Below are positions 24,008-33,784 of a DNA stretch of 64,000 nt, piece after piece; within the stretch, counting starts at the first letter, position 1, and each line of letters begins with the position of its first letter. This DNA is from Chitinophaga solisilvae (GTDB lineage: Bacteria > Bacteroidota > Bacteroidia > Chitinophagales > Chitinophagaceae), in the NCBI RefSeq assembly GCF_009928525.1, contig NZ_JAABOK010000002.1, forward strand, positions 620,001 to 684,000, given 5' to 3'. The notes beneath the pieces were generated by a model. That model worked only from the letters and a program-made list of their open reading frames with translations. It did no database searches and was not told the DNA's origin. A program made the translations under genes and the position numbers.

Positions 24008-26545
24008 ATGGACCAGAATTTTTCACCGCAAGTTAAGGAGATCATTTCTTTCAGCAGAGAGGAAGCTTTACGACTGGGAAATGATTTCATCGGTACTGAA
24101 CACCTGCTGCTGGGTATTATCCGGGAAGGCGAAGGCACGGCCGTAAAGATTCTGCAGGCTTTGAACGTAGACCTATACGAATTACGCAAAGAAGTAGAAC
24201 TGGCTGTTAAAGATAAGACCGGGAAGAATATTGCTAATATCAACAGTCTTCCGCTTACCAGACAGGCAGAGAAGGTAATCCGTGTAACAGTCCTCGAAGC
24301 AAAGGCACTCAAAAGTGCTACCGTGGAAACTGAACACCTCATGCTCTCAATACTGAAGAACAAGGAAAACGTTTGTACACAAATCCTACAACAATTCGAC
24401 GTGGACTACGATACTTTTAAAAACGAACTGGGCTTTGTAAAATCCGCTGACCCTAAATCCGAATTCGACGATCCGGGTGAAGAAGAGTTTGAAGACGAAA
24501 GGAAGAGTTACGCATCCAAAGCCAAACAGACCAATACCAAATCCAAAACACCCGTACTGGATAACTTTGGTAGAGACATTACCAAGCTGGCCGAAAGCGG
24601 CAGCCTGGACCCTATTGTTGGCCGTGAACAGGAAATCGAACGCGTTTCCCAGATACTGTCCCGCCGTAAGAAAAATAACCCTATCCTCATAGGGGAGCCA
24701 GGCGTGGGTAAAACAGCTATCGTGGAAGGCCTCGCCCTGCGCATCGTTCAGCGGAAGGTGTCCCGCGTATTATTCGATAAACGCGTGGTAAGCCTCGACC
24801 TCGCAGCCCTGGTGGCCGGTACCAAATACCGCGGCCAGTTCGAGGAAAGAATGAAAGCCATCATGAATGAACTGGAGAAAAACAGAGATGTAATCCTCTT
24901 CATTGATGAAATACATACCATCGTTGGCGCCGGCGGAGCTTCCGGTTCCCTGGACGCTTCCAATATCTTTAAACCAGCCCTGGCCAGAGGCGAACTCCAA
25001 TGCATCGGCGCTTCCACCCTCGATGAATACCGTATGTACATCGAGAAAGACGGCGCCCTGGACCGCCGCTTCCAGAAAGTAATGGTGGAACCACCCAGCG
25101 TGGATGAAACCATCCAGATCCTCAATAATATCAAACCACGTTATGAAGAATACCATAACGTGAGCTATACAGACGCTGCCATTGACGCCTGCGTGAAACT
25201 CAGCGACCGCTACATGACAGACCGCCTGCTGCCCGACAAGGCAATAGACGTGCTGGACGAAGTAGGGGCCAGAGTACACCTGAAAAATATCAATGTGCCG
25301 CAGAATATCCTCGACCTGGAAAAACAGATCGAAGACATCAAACAGGAAAAAAATAAAGTAGTAAAAAGCCAACGCTTCGAAGAAGCCGCTGCGCTGCGCG
25401 ATACGGAAAAGAAACTGGGTGAAGACCTGGAACGCGCCAAAGCCATGTGGGAAGAAGAAGTGAAGCATAAACGCTACCCGATCGATGAAGAAGCCATCGC
25501 GGAAGTTGTCAGCATGATGACCGGTATCCCCGTTAAAAGGATGGTACAGGCAGAAACTGAGAAACTGCGCCGCATGGGCGAAGACCTCAAAGGCGCCGTG
25601 GTAGGCCAGGACGATGCCATCAGCAAAGTCACCAAAGCCATCCAGCGTAACCGCGTAGGTCTGAAAGATCCGAAGAAACCAATCGGCTCCTTCATCTTCC
25701 TCGGACCTACAGGGGTTGGTAAAACAGAACTGGCCAAATCACTGGCCCGCTACATGTTCGACTCCGATGAAGCCCTCATCCGTATCGATATGAGCGAATA
25801 CATGGAGAAATTCTCTGTAAGCAGACTCATCGGTGCGCCTCCGGGATATGTAGGATATGAAGAAGGTGGTCAGCTGACAGAAAAAGTACGCCGCAAACCG
25901 TACTCTGTTATCCTCCTGGATGAAATCGAAAAAGCACATCCGGATATCTATAACCTCCTGCTGCAGGTACTCGATGATGGTATCCTTACCGACGGTCTCG
26001 GCCGTAAGGTGGACTTCAAAAATACCCTCATCATCATGACCTCCAACATCGGAGCACGCCAGCTGAAGGATTTCGGCGCCGGCGTAGGGTTCACTACCAG
26101 CGCCAGAGCGGTAAACGAAGAAGAGAATACCAAATCAGTGATCGAAAAAGCACTGAAACGTACCTTCTCTCCTGAGTTCCTGAACAGAATCGATGATGTG
26201 ATCATCTTTAATTCTCTGAATAAAGAACACATCTACACCATCATCGATATTACCATGAAGAGCGTGCTGAAACGCCTGAATACCCTGGGCTTCAGCCTGG
26301 AACTGACAGACGACGCCAAAGGCTTCCTGGCAGATAAAGGCTACGACCAGCAATTCGGCGCCAGACCACTGCACAGAGCTATCCAGAAATATCTGGAAGA
26401 CCCGCTGGCAGAAGAAATCCTCAACATGAACATTCATGATGGAGATATCCTCGTGGCTGATCTGGATAAAGAAAACCAGAAACTGGTGTTCACCCTGAAA
26501 AACAACTCTTCCAAGAGTAAATCAGAAAAATCATCAGAAGCGTAA
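24008..26545 (+). CDS. clpC: ClpC-type ATP-dependent Clp protease ATP-binding subunit
   Basis: The 845-residue Hsp100 chaperone has the full ClpC layout. Two Clp_N repeats fill residues 1-145. The first AAA+ domain has Walker [10 protein letters not shown] and Walker [14 protein letters not shown]-type middle segment ([17 protein letters not shown], near residue 456) is the ClpC hallmark that separates it from ClpA. The second AAA+ domain has GPTGVGKTE and [12 protein letters not shown], followed by the Clp D2-small domain. It unfolds substrates and feeds them to ClpP in the cytosol. A strong terminator follows. Confidence 0.96.
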   Translation: MDQNFSPQVKEIISFSREEALRLGNDFIGTEHLLLGIIREGEGTAVKILQALNVDLYELRKEVELAVKDKTGKNIANINSLPLTRQAEKVIRVTVLEAKALKSATVETEHLMLSILKNKENVCTQILQQFDVDYDTFKNELGFVKSADPKSEFDDPGEEEFEDERKSYASKAKQTNTKSKTPVLDNFGRDITKLAESGSLDPIVGREQEIERVSQILSRRKKNNPILIGEPGVGKTAIVEGLALRIVQRKVSRVLFDKRVVSLDLAALVAGTKYRGQFEERMKAIMNELEKNRDVILFIDEIHTIVGAGGASGSLDASNIFKPALARGELQCIGASTLDEYRMYIEKDGALDRRFQKVMVEPPSVDETIQILNNIKPRYEEYHNVSYTDAAIDACVKLSDRYMTDRLLPDKAIDVLDEVGARVHLKNINVPQNILDLEKQIEDIKQEKNKVVKSQRFEEAAALRDTEKKLGEDLERAKAMWEEEVKHKRYPIDEEAIAEVVSMMTGIPVKRMVQAETEKLRRMGEDLKGAVVGQDDAISKVTKAIQRNRVGLKDPKKPIGSFIFLGPTGVGKTELAKSLARYMFDSDEALIRIDMSEYMEKFSVSRLIGAPPGYVGYEEGGQLTEKVRRKPYSVILLDEIEKAHPDIYNLLLQVLDDGILTDGLGRKVDFKNTLIIMTSNIGARQLKDFGAGVGFTTSARAVNEEENTKSVIEKALKRTFSPEFLNRIDDVIIFNSLNKEHIYTIIDITMKSVLKRLNTLGFSLELTDDAKGFLADKGYDQQFGARPLHRAIQKYLEDPLAEEILNMNIHDGDILVADLDKENQKLVFTLKNNSSKSKSEKSSEA

Positions 26546-26563
26546 CCAACGCTGATTATATTG

Positions 26564-26602
26564 CAAAGCCCGTTAGGCGTAACAGCCTGACGGGCTTTTT
26601 GC
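26564..26602 (+). terminator. Intrinsic terminator of clpC
   Basis: The stem AAAGCCCGTTAGGC/GCCTGACGGGCTTT with loop GTAACA runs straight into TTTTT, 20 bp after the clpC stop. Confidence 0.93.
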
Positions 26603-27024
26603 TTAAATAAGGCAGGTTTCCTGACATGAACATGTTAGTAGTCATCCTGACAGACCAACTCCCCGCGAATACCGGTTCCGCCTGAACTTTCCGTGTTATG
26701 GCAGCTCCTGCTATCGATAGCAACAGGGTAGAAGTACCCCCCGCACATTTACTCCCTGAATAATTTTTCAATATTAAATATGGTATAATAATGTCATTTT
26801 TTAAAGAATTTTTATATGTTATTTTTGCATATATAAAATTTTAACCTCTATTATTTTCTGTGTACGAAAACGATTTTGTTGAGAACGTACACCTCGGCAT
26901 TTAGAAAAGAATAACCAGAAAAATCTTATTTATCATCCTTATACTTAGCCTGTTATTTTTTGCGTAGCAAAAAGTGGGGTTCCCTTTGCGCAAAAGAATA
27001 GCGCTGACTATTTATCCTTATACT
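26603..27024. other. Intergenic region before the secreted repeat-protein operon
   Basis: No gene is supported in these 422 bases. The last 250 bases are very AT-rich and should contain the promoter of the three-gene operon that follows. I see no TTTG/TAnnTTTG pair at good spacing. The upstream reading frame in phase with the next gene (from 26974) has no signal-peptide character and is taken as leader. Confidence 0.4.
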
Positions 27025-28740
27025 ATGAATAAAGCTTTACAAACCGCTGCCCGCATTGCTGTTATGGCCGGCGTTACTTTGGTAGCCTCTCAGGCTAGTG
27101 CTCAGTTGAAGGTTGGTAACAACCCGACTGTAATGAACAAATCCGCTGTTCTGGAACTGGAAAGCACCCGCCAGGGTCTCCTGCTGCCACGTCTGACAGA
27201 CACCTCAGCGATCAACGGCCTTACGCCTCCGGATGGTATGATCATCTTCCTGAACACACCTACCGGCAGAGGCATGTACGTACGTAAAGACGGCGGCTGG
27301 TCCAACATCTCCAACGGCTGGGGACTGAAAGGTAACGAAGTGGATCCTATGACGGATTTTATAGGAAGCACCAATCCCGCTCCCCTCATCTTCAAAACCA
27401 ATGGGGCACAACGCCTGGAAATGACTGCCAGCGGCCAGTTTAAGGTTAGCACAACTTCATTCCCTGCCTCTGCTACTGAACTGGATGTAGTGATCCTGGG
27501 AACAGATGGTACCCTCCGTCAGAGAAAACTTAACAACGCTGCCTTCGGCGACCTGGTGAAAAGCTTTAACGGACTGACAGGCGACGTAGTATTCAATACC
27601 GCTGCAAGCACCGGTCAGAATGATGCCAACATCACTACCGCCGGTACTACCCAGACCCTGAACCTGCCTATCATGAACGGCGGCGCCAGCCAGTTATACG
27701 GTTTCCTGACCCTGGCTGACTGGAAAAAAATCCAGGCGCTGAACGGACTGAAAATAGAAGACTTCATCACCGGCGTGGCTGCTGCCGACGCTAAAAGAGG
27801 TGCAAAACTCGAGTACGATAACGTTAATAATACCTATAGCCTGAAAATGATTGCCGCTGACGCTACCAACGCAGGTATCGTAACCACAGATGCGCAATCC
27901 TTCGCCGGCGCTAAAACTTTCAAAGCACTGACTACCTTCGAAAAAGGTATCAACATCACTGCTGACGGAGCCACTGTTAAAGGTTTAACTTCCCTGGAAA
28001 CACTGAAAGCATCCGGTACTTCCGACCTCACCGGCGATGTAACCCTGGGCGGTCTGCTGAAATTCACTACCGCTCCTGCAGATGCACCAGTACTGCCTTC
28101 TTATGATGTACTCCTCACCAACGCAGGTACCGTACAGAAGAAAACACTGAACTCTGCTGCATTTGACGGCGCTATCCAGGAAATCACCGATGGTACCGCC
28201 AGCGTAAAGGAATCAAAAATTAAATTCCTGACCGATAACAAAGGCAACGACTTTAAAATTGCCCTGGATGCCGCTACCGGCAACAACTCCGTTACCTTCA
28301 ACCTCCCGGATGCAGACGCTACTGCCAGCGCTGAAAAACGCGGGGTGGTAAGCACCGGCGCACAATCCTTCGCCGGCGCCAAAAATTTCCGTGATAACGT
28401 GGCCGTTGGTAAACTCACCGCTACTACCTCTACCCTCGATGTAGCCGGTTCCGTTGCCATGAGCATCCGCACAGTAACCGGTACTGAAACACTGGGCGAT
28501 AAAGACAATACCATCCTTGCTGAAGGTAACGCAGTTATCATCCTGCCTAAAGCAGCAGCTGCCAACCTCGGACGTATCTATACCATCAAGAAAATAAGCG
28601 GCGATATCGATCTGCCCGTAACCATCAAAGGTGGCGGCAGCAACATCGAAGGTTCCGCTGCTGATTACGTGATCTATAATGACTGGACCTTTGTAACCCT
28701 GCAGAGCAGCGGTTCCGCATGGTACATCATCCGTAAGTAA
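27025..28740 (+). CDS. Secreted tail-fibre-like repeat protein 1
   Basis: The ATG at 27025 (571 aa) is preferred because it starts a signal peptide ending in SQASAQ. The head, KVGNNPTVMNKSAVLELEST followed by GLLLPRLTDTSAING, is a motif shared with the next gene. The body is built from repeated short beta units: AQSFAGAKTFKALTTFEKGI and AQSFAGAKNFRDNVAVGK, plus LNNAAFGD and LNSAAFDG. The last 90 residues (ILPKAAAANLGRIYTIKKI ending in SAWYIIRK) resemble ends of fibrous or tail-fibre-like proteins. The function is unknown; it is likely an exported fibrous surface component of a three-gene operon. Confidence 0.75.
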   Translation: MNKALQTAARIAVMAGVTLVASQASAQLKVGNNPTVMNKSAVLELESTRQGLLLPRLTDTSAINGLTPPDGMIIFLNTPTGRGMYVRKDGGWSNISNGWGLKGNEVDPMTDFIGSTNPAPLIFKTNGAQRLEMTASGQFKVSTTSFPASATELDVVILGTDGTLRQRKLNNAAFGDLVKSFNGLTGDVVFNTAASTGQNDANITTAGTTQTLNLPIMNGGASQLYGFLTLADWKKIQALNGLKIEDFITGVAAADAKRGAKLEYDNVNNTYSLKMIAADATNAGIVTTDAQSFAGAKTFKALTTFEKGINITADGATVKGLTSLETLKASGTSDLTGDVTLGGLLKFTTAPADAPVLPSYDVLLTNAGTVQKKTLNSAAFDGAIQEITDGTASVKESKIKFLTDNKGNDFKIALDAATGNNSVTFNLPDADATASAEKRGVVSTGAQSFAGAKNFRDNVAVGKLTATTSTLDVAGSVAMSIRTVTGTETLGDKDNTILAEGNAVIILPKAAAANLGRIYTIKKISGDIDLPVTIKGGGSNIEGSAADYVIYNDWTFVTLQSSGSAWYIIRK

Positions 28741-28750
28741 TCTTATTGAA

Positions 28751-28783
28751 CTGACAGGAACGCCGGACAGGCGTTCCTGTCAG
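28751..28783 (+). terminator. Perfect 14-bp hairpin inside the operon
   Basis: CTGACAGGAACGCC and GGCGTTCCTGTCAG pair perfectly around GGACA, 10 bp after the first gene's stop. Only a C/T-rich tail follows. It may act as a partial terminator or mRNA stabiliser that sets the ratio of the first protein to the later ones. Confidence 0.65.
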
Positions 28784-28811
28784 CTTTCCTTTCTGATGCA
28801 ATCATTTTCTT

Positions 28812-30803
28812 ATGAAGTTTATTGATACAGTGCGTTACGGACTGGTATGCTCCCTTTGTTTATGCAGTTCCCTCCTGGTTAATGCCCAACAAATGAAGCT
28901 GGGAGCCAATCCTACTTCACTCAGACCTTCCGCGCTGCTGGAACTGGACAGTAAAAAACAGGCGCTGCTGCTGCCACGTATTATCGATACCAACCAGATT
29001 GCCTCCCCGGTAGACGGGATGATTATCTTCCTGGAATCAGATAAAACATTCCGCGTGCGCGCCAATAACTACTGGACCAGACTGGTGCCCGATAACGCGG
29101 TTACCACTATCAATAATGATAAGACACCTGCCCAGTCATTCACCGTTGACAATACCAGCAAGCCATTCGGCTTCTCTCACCCCGGCGGCGGCGTACACAC
29201 CCTCGCTATTCCCGACGCCAGTCTGACCACACGTGGTTTTATAAATACGGCTGCACAATCCTTCGATGGCAACAAAGCCTTCAATGCTCAGCTGAAAGCC
29301 AATACTTTTAACCTCACCAATGATGCTGCCGCCACTGTTGCAGACCGCATCCTCGGTAAAAATGCTGCTTCCGGTGATGTTACCGGCATCACCCCTGATA
29401 ATACTACCATCAAAATAAATACCGGCAACAAACTCGTTGCTGATAACGGTGTTGCGCAATGGAACGCCAATAAATTATTCAACGTTGATGTGTCCAATCT
29501 TACGCCGGCACTCAATGATGTACTGACATACAATGGTACCAAATGGGAGGCCAAAGCAGCTTCCGGTGCTACCGGTAACGGCTATATTAAAAATGGTACC
29601 ACGCTCCAGTCAGCCGATTTCAATATCAGCGGCTACGGCGATATCGGTATGGATGCGCGTGTAGGCGGTAACGTTACTGCCGGCGGCGCTGTCAAAGGCT
29701 CCTCCGGAAGTGTGACATCTACCTGGGGAGTAGGTACCAACCTTACTGTAGGCGGTACTGCTACTTTAAGCGCGCTGAATCCCAATGGTGTGCTGTTTCT
29801 CAATGCATCAAAGAATGTGGCGCAAAGTACCAGTATAGGCGACTTCTTCTGGGATAATACCAAATCCGGTCTGGGACTGGGTTTTGGCGCTACTACAGGA
29901 GCAGTGGGCAACCGCCTGGAAATAAAATCTGCGCTGACAACTTCTCCTAAATATTTATCCGGATTAAGACTCAGCAACCTCGCTGCCGTTACTGCCATTG
30001 CTGATCTGGCCCCGGTTCCCTCCAGGGTGCTTACTGTTGATAACAACGGGGATGTGGTGCTGGCAGTTAACCCGTCAGGCTCCAACTGGCTGATCGCTGG
30101 TAATGCCAATCCCGCAACCGGCAGTTTTCTCGGTACTACTACCGACAACGATATGATTCTTAAATACAATAATAAAGAACTGTTCAGGGGTACAAAAGGT
30201 GTCAATGCCGGCTTCACCAACTACGCCATATCTCTGTTCAACGGCGCATCTCCTTTCAACGGGCATCCGTTCATTGTACGCGCAAACGGCAATGATGTAA
30301 TGGCCTTCCAGGATAAGGACGGCAACACCAAATGGCACTGGAACCTGTTAAGTAACGGACTGAACTTTGTTGAAACAGATCAGGGAGATTACCGGTTATT
30401 TTTGAAACAGGGAGGAAACATCGGTGTTAATACCAACAACCCGGTAGCAAGACTGGATGTGAGCGGGAATTTCAAACTGGGGGTGAGTGGAACCGTGATC
30501 AACAATATGATTAAGATCAGGGCAGTTACTTCCGGTAGTAAGACACTTACCAGCAGAAGAATGATATTCTTTGATATTGATGTGAGCAGCGTCACCACTT
30601 CTCTGGATGCAGCCACAGCTACTGTAATGGTAAGTCCGCTGAATGATATGAATTCTTCAGATAATTCAACAACTATAATACCTACGATAGCCTGGGCACG
30701 TGTGTTGGACGATAGTACTATCAGAGTAGCCATCGTAAACCAGGGTACTGGTAGTCCCAGTCTGGCCAATGGTACCGTTTTTAACATCGTAGTCATCCAA
30801 TAA
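28812..30803 (+). CDS. Secreted tail-fibre-like repeat protein 2
   Basis: The 663-residue protein has a signal peptide ending VNAQQ and the same head as the preceding protein (KLGANPTSLRPSALLELDSK, then LLLPRIIDTNQIASPVDGM), so the two are paralogues. The middle carries AQSFDGNKAFNAQLKANTFNL and glycine/threonine-rich beta repeats such as GNVTAGGAVKGSSGSV. A later part (FIVRANGNDVMAFQDKDGN, then NPVARLDVSGNFKLG) has the look of fibre or chaperone-type repeats. There is no T9SS sorting domain. It sits 9 bp before the third gene, which does carry one. Confidence 0.75.
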   Translation: MKFIDTVRYGLVCSLCLCSSLLVNAQQMKLGANPTSLRPSALLELDSKKQALLLPRIIDTNQIASPVDGMIIFLESDKTFRVRANNYWTRLVPDNAVTTINNDKTPAQSFTVDNTSKPFGFSHPGGGVHTLAIPDASLTTRGFINTAAQSFDGNKAFNAQLKANTFNLTNDAAATVADRILGKNAASGDVTGITPDNTTIKINTGNKLVADNGVAQWNANKLFNVDVSNLTPALNDVLTYNGTKWEAKAASGATGNGYIKNGTTLQSADFNISGYGDIGMDARVGGNVTAGGAVKGSSGSVTSTWGVGTNLTVGGTATLSALNPNGVLFLNASKNVAQSTSIGDFFWDNTKSGLGLGFGATTGAVGNRLEIKSALTTSPKYLSGLRLSNLAAVTAIADLAPVPSRVLTVDNNGDVVLAVNPSGSNWLIAGNANPATGSFLGTTTDNDMILKYNNKELFRGTKGVNAGFTNYAISLFNGASPFNGHPFIVRANGNDVMAFQDKDGNTKWHWNLLSNGLNFVETDQGDYRLFLKQGGNIGVNTNNPVARLDVSGNFKLGVSGTVINNMIKIRAVTSGSKTLTSRRMIFFDIDVSSVTTSLDAATATVMVSPLNDMNSSDNSTTIIPTIAWARVLDDSTIRVAIVNQGTGSPSLANGTVFNIVVIQ

Positions 30804-30812
30804 ACTTATATT

Positions 30813-32405
30813 TTGATCAGACGTTTACTCCTCCTATTTATCCTTCTCATCTGCCGGAATCTCTACGTATCCGCACAGCAGGGCGTTTACATCCCTGCCG
30901 GATCCGCAGTGTGGATTCCCGGCGATGGCGGCGTAGGCGTATTCTCTGATCTGACCAACAACGGTATCCTGGGCTCCAATCCCAATGCTACCCTATATTT
31001 CCTCAGTAAAAAATGGACTAACGGCAACGGTGCTACGTTGCCGGATGAAAGCGCTGATGGTATCTCCGGTACCGGCGGCCGCTTCCTGTTTTCTGCGACC
31101 AATCCGCTGTATGGCAACATAGGGCAGCAGACCATATACGGCAGCTACAGCCTGGCTTCCCGCCAGGGAACCAGCTTCCCCAACCTCACAGTGGATAACA
31201 GCGCAGGGCTGCTGTTAGATGATCTCAGCGACCTGAAAATCCGGAATAACCTGCACTTCCTGAAAGGACATATTTTTCTCAACGGATGGAATCTGCTGAT
31301 AGGAGAGAAGAGTGCCGGCTCCATCACAGGTTACAGCAATACCCGCTTTATCGTGAATGGCAACGGCTTTGCTGGTGGCGCACTCTACCGGGCAGGTATA
31401 AACGATGCGGCCGGAAGAGTGGTGTTCCCCGTTGGTTCCACTCCCGACAGTTATTCCCCGGTAGCTGTTCAGCACTCCGGCATGACAGATTATTTTGGTA
31501 TCCGTGCATACGACAGCGTATATACCTTTGCTGCAGGCGGTACCGCCTATAAGGACAGCTTCGTCAATAAAACCTGGCACGTACGCCGCCTCGATGATAC
31601 CGGTGGTGAAACAGGCATTATCCTCCAGCATATGGATGCGGATGAGCTGCCGGCATATGCCGGCTCCCGCGACAGCAGCTTCATTACCCGCTTCACCGGC
31701 GGGGTATGGGATAATGTGCCCTATATCATCCGCCAGCCACAGGCAGGCACTTTAACGACCACCCCTATGGGCGCGCCGGCTACCATGCACCTGCGCGAAT
31801 TCACCGCCCTGGGCGGCAGCGAATACTTCGCTAAAACAACACTCATCAGTAAGGTGAAACCAGCCATTTTCCTCAGCTTCGAGGCTTACCGCATTGCGCC
31901 GGTAATGGTGCAGCTGGACTGGACCACCAGCCGCGAAGTAAATAACCTGCGCTTCGAGGTGGAACGCAGATACGAAAGAGAGGAAACTTTCACCACTATA
32001 GCTTCCGTACCTACCAAAGCACTTAACGGCAACAGCAATGTGCCGCTGAGCTATATGTACCAGGATCTGAATGACTACGATGACTGGACCTACTACCGCA
32101 TTAAGGCCGTTTCCCGCAGCGGCCGCGTGGTATACTCTGAAATCAGAGCCGTACCGCCTTTTGTACAGATCGACGTATTCCCGAACCCGAATGCCGGCAG
32201 GTTTACTGTGCGCGTCCGCGGCGTAAGGGGTGACCTGACCCTGCAAATTCTCGATACCTGGAGCCAGATTATGCGCCAGGAGAAAATTGCACGGGATAAG
32301 GATGTCAATATCAGCGATCTGCCTTCCGGCGCCTACTTCCTCGTGATCTACAACAAAGACACGCAGAAAGTGGTATACACCACCAAGGTAATTGTAACGC
32401 AGTAG
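30813..32405 (+). CDS. Type IX-secreted surface protein with C-terminal sorting domain
   Basis: The start must be the TTG at 30813: an in-frame stop lies at 30801-30803, and the signal peptide (IRRLLLLFILLICRNLYVSAQ) begins immediately. The 530 residues contain a beta-rich N-terminal part (GVFSDLTNNGILGSNPNATL; FPNLTVDNSAGLLL) and a fibronectin-like segment (VQLDWTTSREVNNLRFEVER). The T9SS type A sorting domain starts at about residue 450 with IDVFPNPNAGRFTV and ends SGAYFLVIYNKDTQKVV followed by TKVIVTQ. It should be exported by T9SS and anchored or released at the surface. Tight spacing suggests joint expression with the two repeat proteins. Confidence 0.85.
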   Translation: MIRRLLLLFILLICRNLYVSAQQGVYIPAGSAVWIPGDGGVGVFSDLTNNGILGSNPNATLYFLSKKWTNGNGATLPDESADGISGTGGRFLFSATNPLYGNIGQQTIYGSYSLASRQGTSFPNLTVDNSAGLLLDDLSDLKIRNNLHFLKGHIFLNGWNLLIGEKSAGSITGYSNTRFIVNGNGFAGGALYRAGINDAAGRVVFPVGSTPDSYSPVAVQHSGMTDYFGIRAYDSVYTFAAGGTAYKDSFVNKTWHVRRLDDTGGETGIILQHMDADELPAYAGSRDSSFITRFTGGVWDNVPYIIRQPQAGTLTTTPMGAPATMHLREFTALGGSEYFAKTTLISKVKPAIFLSFEAYRIAPVMVQLDWTTSREVNNLRFEVERRYEREETFTTIASVPTKALNGNSNVPLSYMYQDLNDYDDWTYYRIKAVSRSGRVVYSEIRAVPPFVQIDVFPNPNAGRFTVRVRGVRGDLTLQILDTWSQIMRQEKIARDKDVNISDLPSGAYFLVIYNKDTQKVVYTTKVIVTQ

Positions 32406-32411
32406 AGAATG

Positions 32412-32443
32412 TTTGCTTTTTTCATATAATTCCCTCAATTTTG
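32412..32443 (+). promoter_or_regulatory. Candidate promoter of cmk
   Basis: TTTG (32412-32415), a 20-bp spacer, then CAATTTTG (32436-32443), one base from TAnnTTTG. It lies between the T9SS protein stop and cmk. Confidence 0.5.
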
Positions 32444-32488
32444 TAGGGTCATTTCTTCCGGGAGATCCAATAAACAACAATTAAGGTT

Positions 32489-33178
32489 TTGAAAAAAATA
32501 ATCATCACGATAGATGGCTACTCTTCATGTGGCAAAAGCACGCTTGCAAAACAGCTGGCTAAAAAGCTGGACTATGTGTATATCGATAGCGGCGCCATGT
32601 ATCGTGCAATTACCCTGTATTTTTTACAGAACCGTGTTGACTGGACCTCCAGCGCCGCCGTGAACGCCGCTCTGGCAGACATTCACCTGGAATTTATGTG
32701 CAACCCGCTCTCCGGCGCCAGCGAAATGTTCCTCAACGATGAAAATGTAGAACATCTCATCCGCGAAATGATCATCGCAGAAAAAGTAAGCGAGGTAGCT
32801 GCCGTAAAAGAAGTACGCGAATTTGCCGTAGCCCAGCAGAAAAAAATGGGCGCCCGCAAAGGCATCGTAATGGACGGCCGCGATATCGGTACAGTCGTAT
32901 TTCCACATGCGGAACTGAAAATATTCATGACTGCCGATATTGCTATCAGGGTAGAACGCCGCTTCAGAGAACTCTACGCCAAAAACAAGAATATTACCAT
33001 AGAAGAAGTAAAGCAAAACCTGGAACTCAGAGACTATATTGATGCCAACCGGGAAATAAGCCCCCTTCGCAAAGCCGACGATGCTATTATTCTGGATAAC
33101 AGCCAGTTAACACTCGAAAATCAGCTGGAACTGGTGATGCAATGGGTGGAAGATGCCATCATGGAGCATTCTTCCTGA
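32489..33178 (+). CDS. cmk: Cytidylate kinase
   Basis: The 229-residue NMP kinase starts with TTG at 32489; KKIIITIDGYSSCGKSTLAK gives the P-loop at residues 10-17. IDSGAMYRA follows, as in Cmk, and MDGRDIGTVVFP is the (d)CMP-binding signature. RFRELYAKNKNITIEEVKQN and RDYIDANREISPLRKADDA complete the lid and C-terminal part. It phosphorylates CMP and dCMP, feeding CTP pools together with pyrG elsewhere in the window. The gene is slightly AT-rich at its start and has no strong ribosome binding site. Confidence 0.96.
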   Translation: MKKIIITIDGYSSCGKSTLAKQLAKKLDYVYIDSGAMYRAITLYFLQNRVDWTSSAAVNAALADIHLEFMCNPLSGASEMFLNDENVEHLIREMIIAEKVSEVAAVKEVREFAVAQQKKMGARKGIVMDGRDIGTVVFPHAELKIFMTADIAIRVERRFRELYAKNKNITIEEVKQNLELRDYIDANREISPLRKADDAIILDNSQLTLENQLELVMQWVEDAIMEHSS

Positions 33179-33670
33179 AATATTATTTTCTTTTGTTAAA
33201 AGTCTTTTATACATTTGCTTGGTTCCTGTTAACCATCAGGAATACCATCTCAATAATTTTCCACATCCTGAAGAATTTCCTGCATTAATTGTTTGTGTGT
33301 TTACTATGTCTGTTCAGACTGGTTTACATCATTAGCCTTATCCTTCCTGAAAAGCACTGCTTAGGTATTGTGTGGAATATTGTTATGCGCATGAATCCGT
33401 GTTGCTGCCGCCTGACATATAATAATAAGACAACAAACAGAACCTGTGAGCGCAAGTCGCGTACAATATATGTGCTGCCTTATGAAAGTCTTATCCTGAC
33501 TATATCCACAATGACCCTTTGCTATTAACCGACTATAGAAACGTAATCATACAATAATAACATTTGCCGTGAAAACAGCTGCTATGCTGTAACCCGGCAT
33601 AAAGAGAAATGTGGAGTGGCATGCTATGTCATGTTCATTCCATGTTTTCAGTAGGTGTATTCGGTTAATA
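33179..33670. other. Long gene-poor stretch after cmk
   Basis: No supported gene is seen in these 492 bases; the short frames here have no coding character. TACATTTG at 33210-33217 fits a -7 box but has only a poorly spaced TTTG. A small hairpin ACAGC/GCTGT lies near 33577-33592. The stretch ends in a good intrinsic terminator, so a non-coding transcript or a long cmk 3' region is possible. Confidence 0.4.
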
Positions 33671-33677
33671 GGAAGAA

Positions 33678-33708
33678 GGGGCGAATTCTTTCGCCCTTTC
33701 GCTTTTTA
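33678..33708 (+). terminator. Intrinsic terminator far downstream of cmk
   Basis: GGGCGAA pairs with TTCGCCC around TTCT and is followed by TTTCGCTTTTT. It is 500 bp after cmk and about 75 bp before the kinase gene, so it may end a separate transcript. Confidence 0.75.
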
Positions 33709-33784
33709 TGCAGGCAAAGGCCTGAATTCATAATTCTTAATTTGACAATTCTTGTTTAAATTGTGTGGTCACACTGTCCCGCCC

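Noticed and set aside
26556..26771. Small minus-strand frame after clpC
   Set aside because: It spans the clpC terminator and has no coding character.
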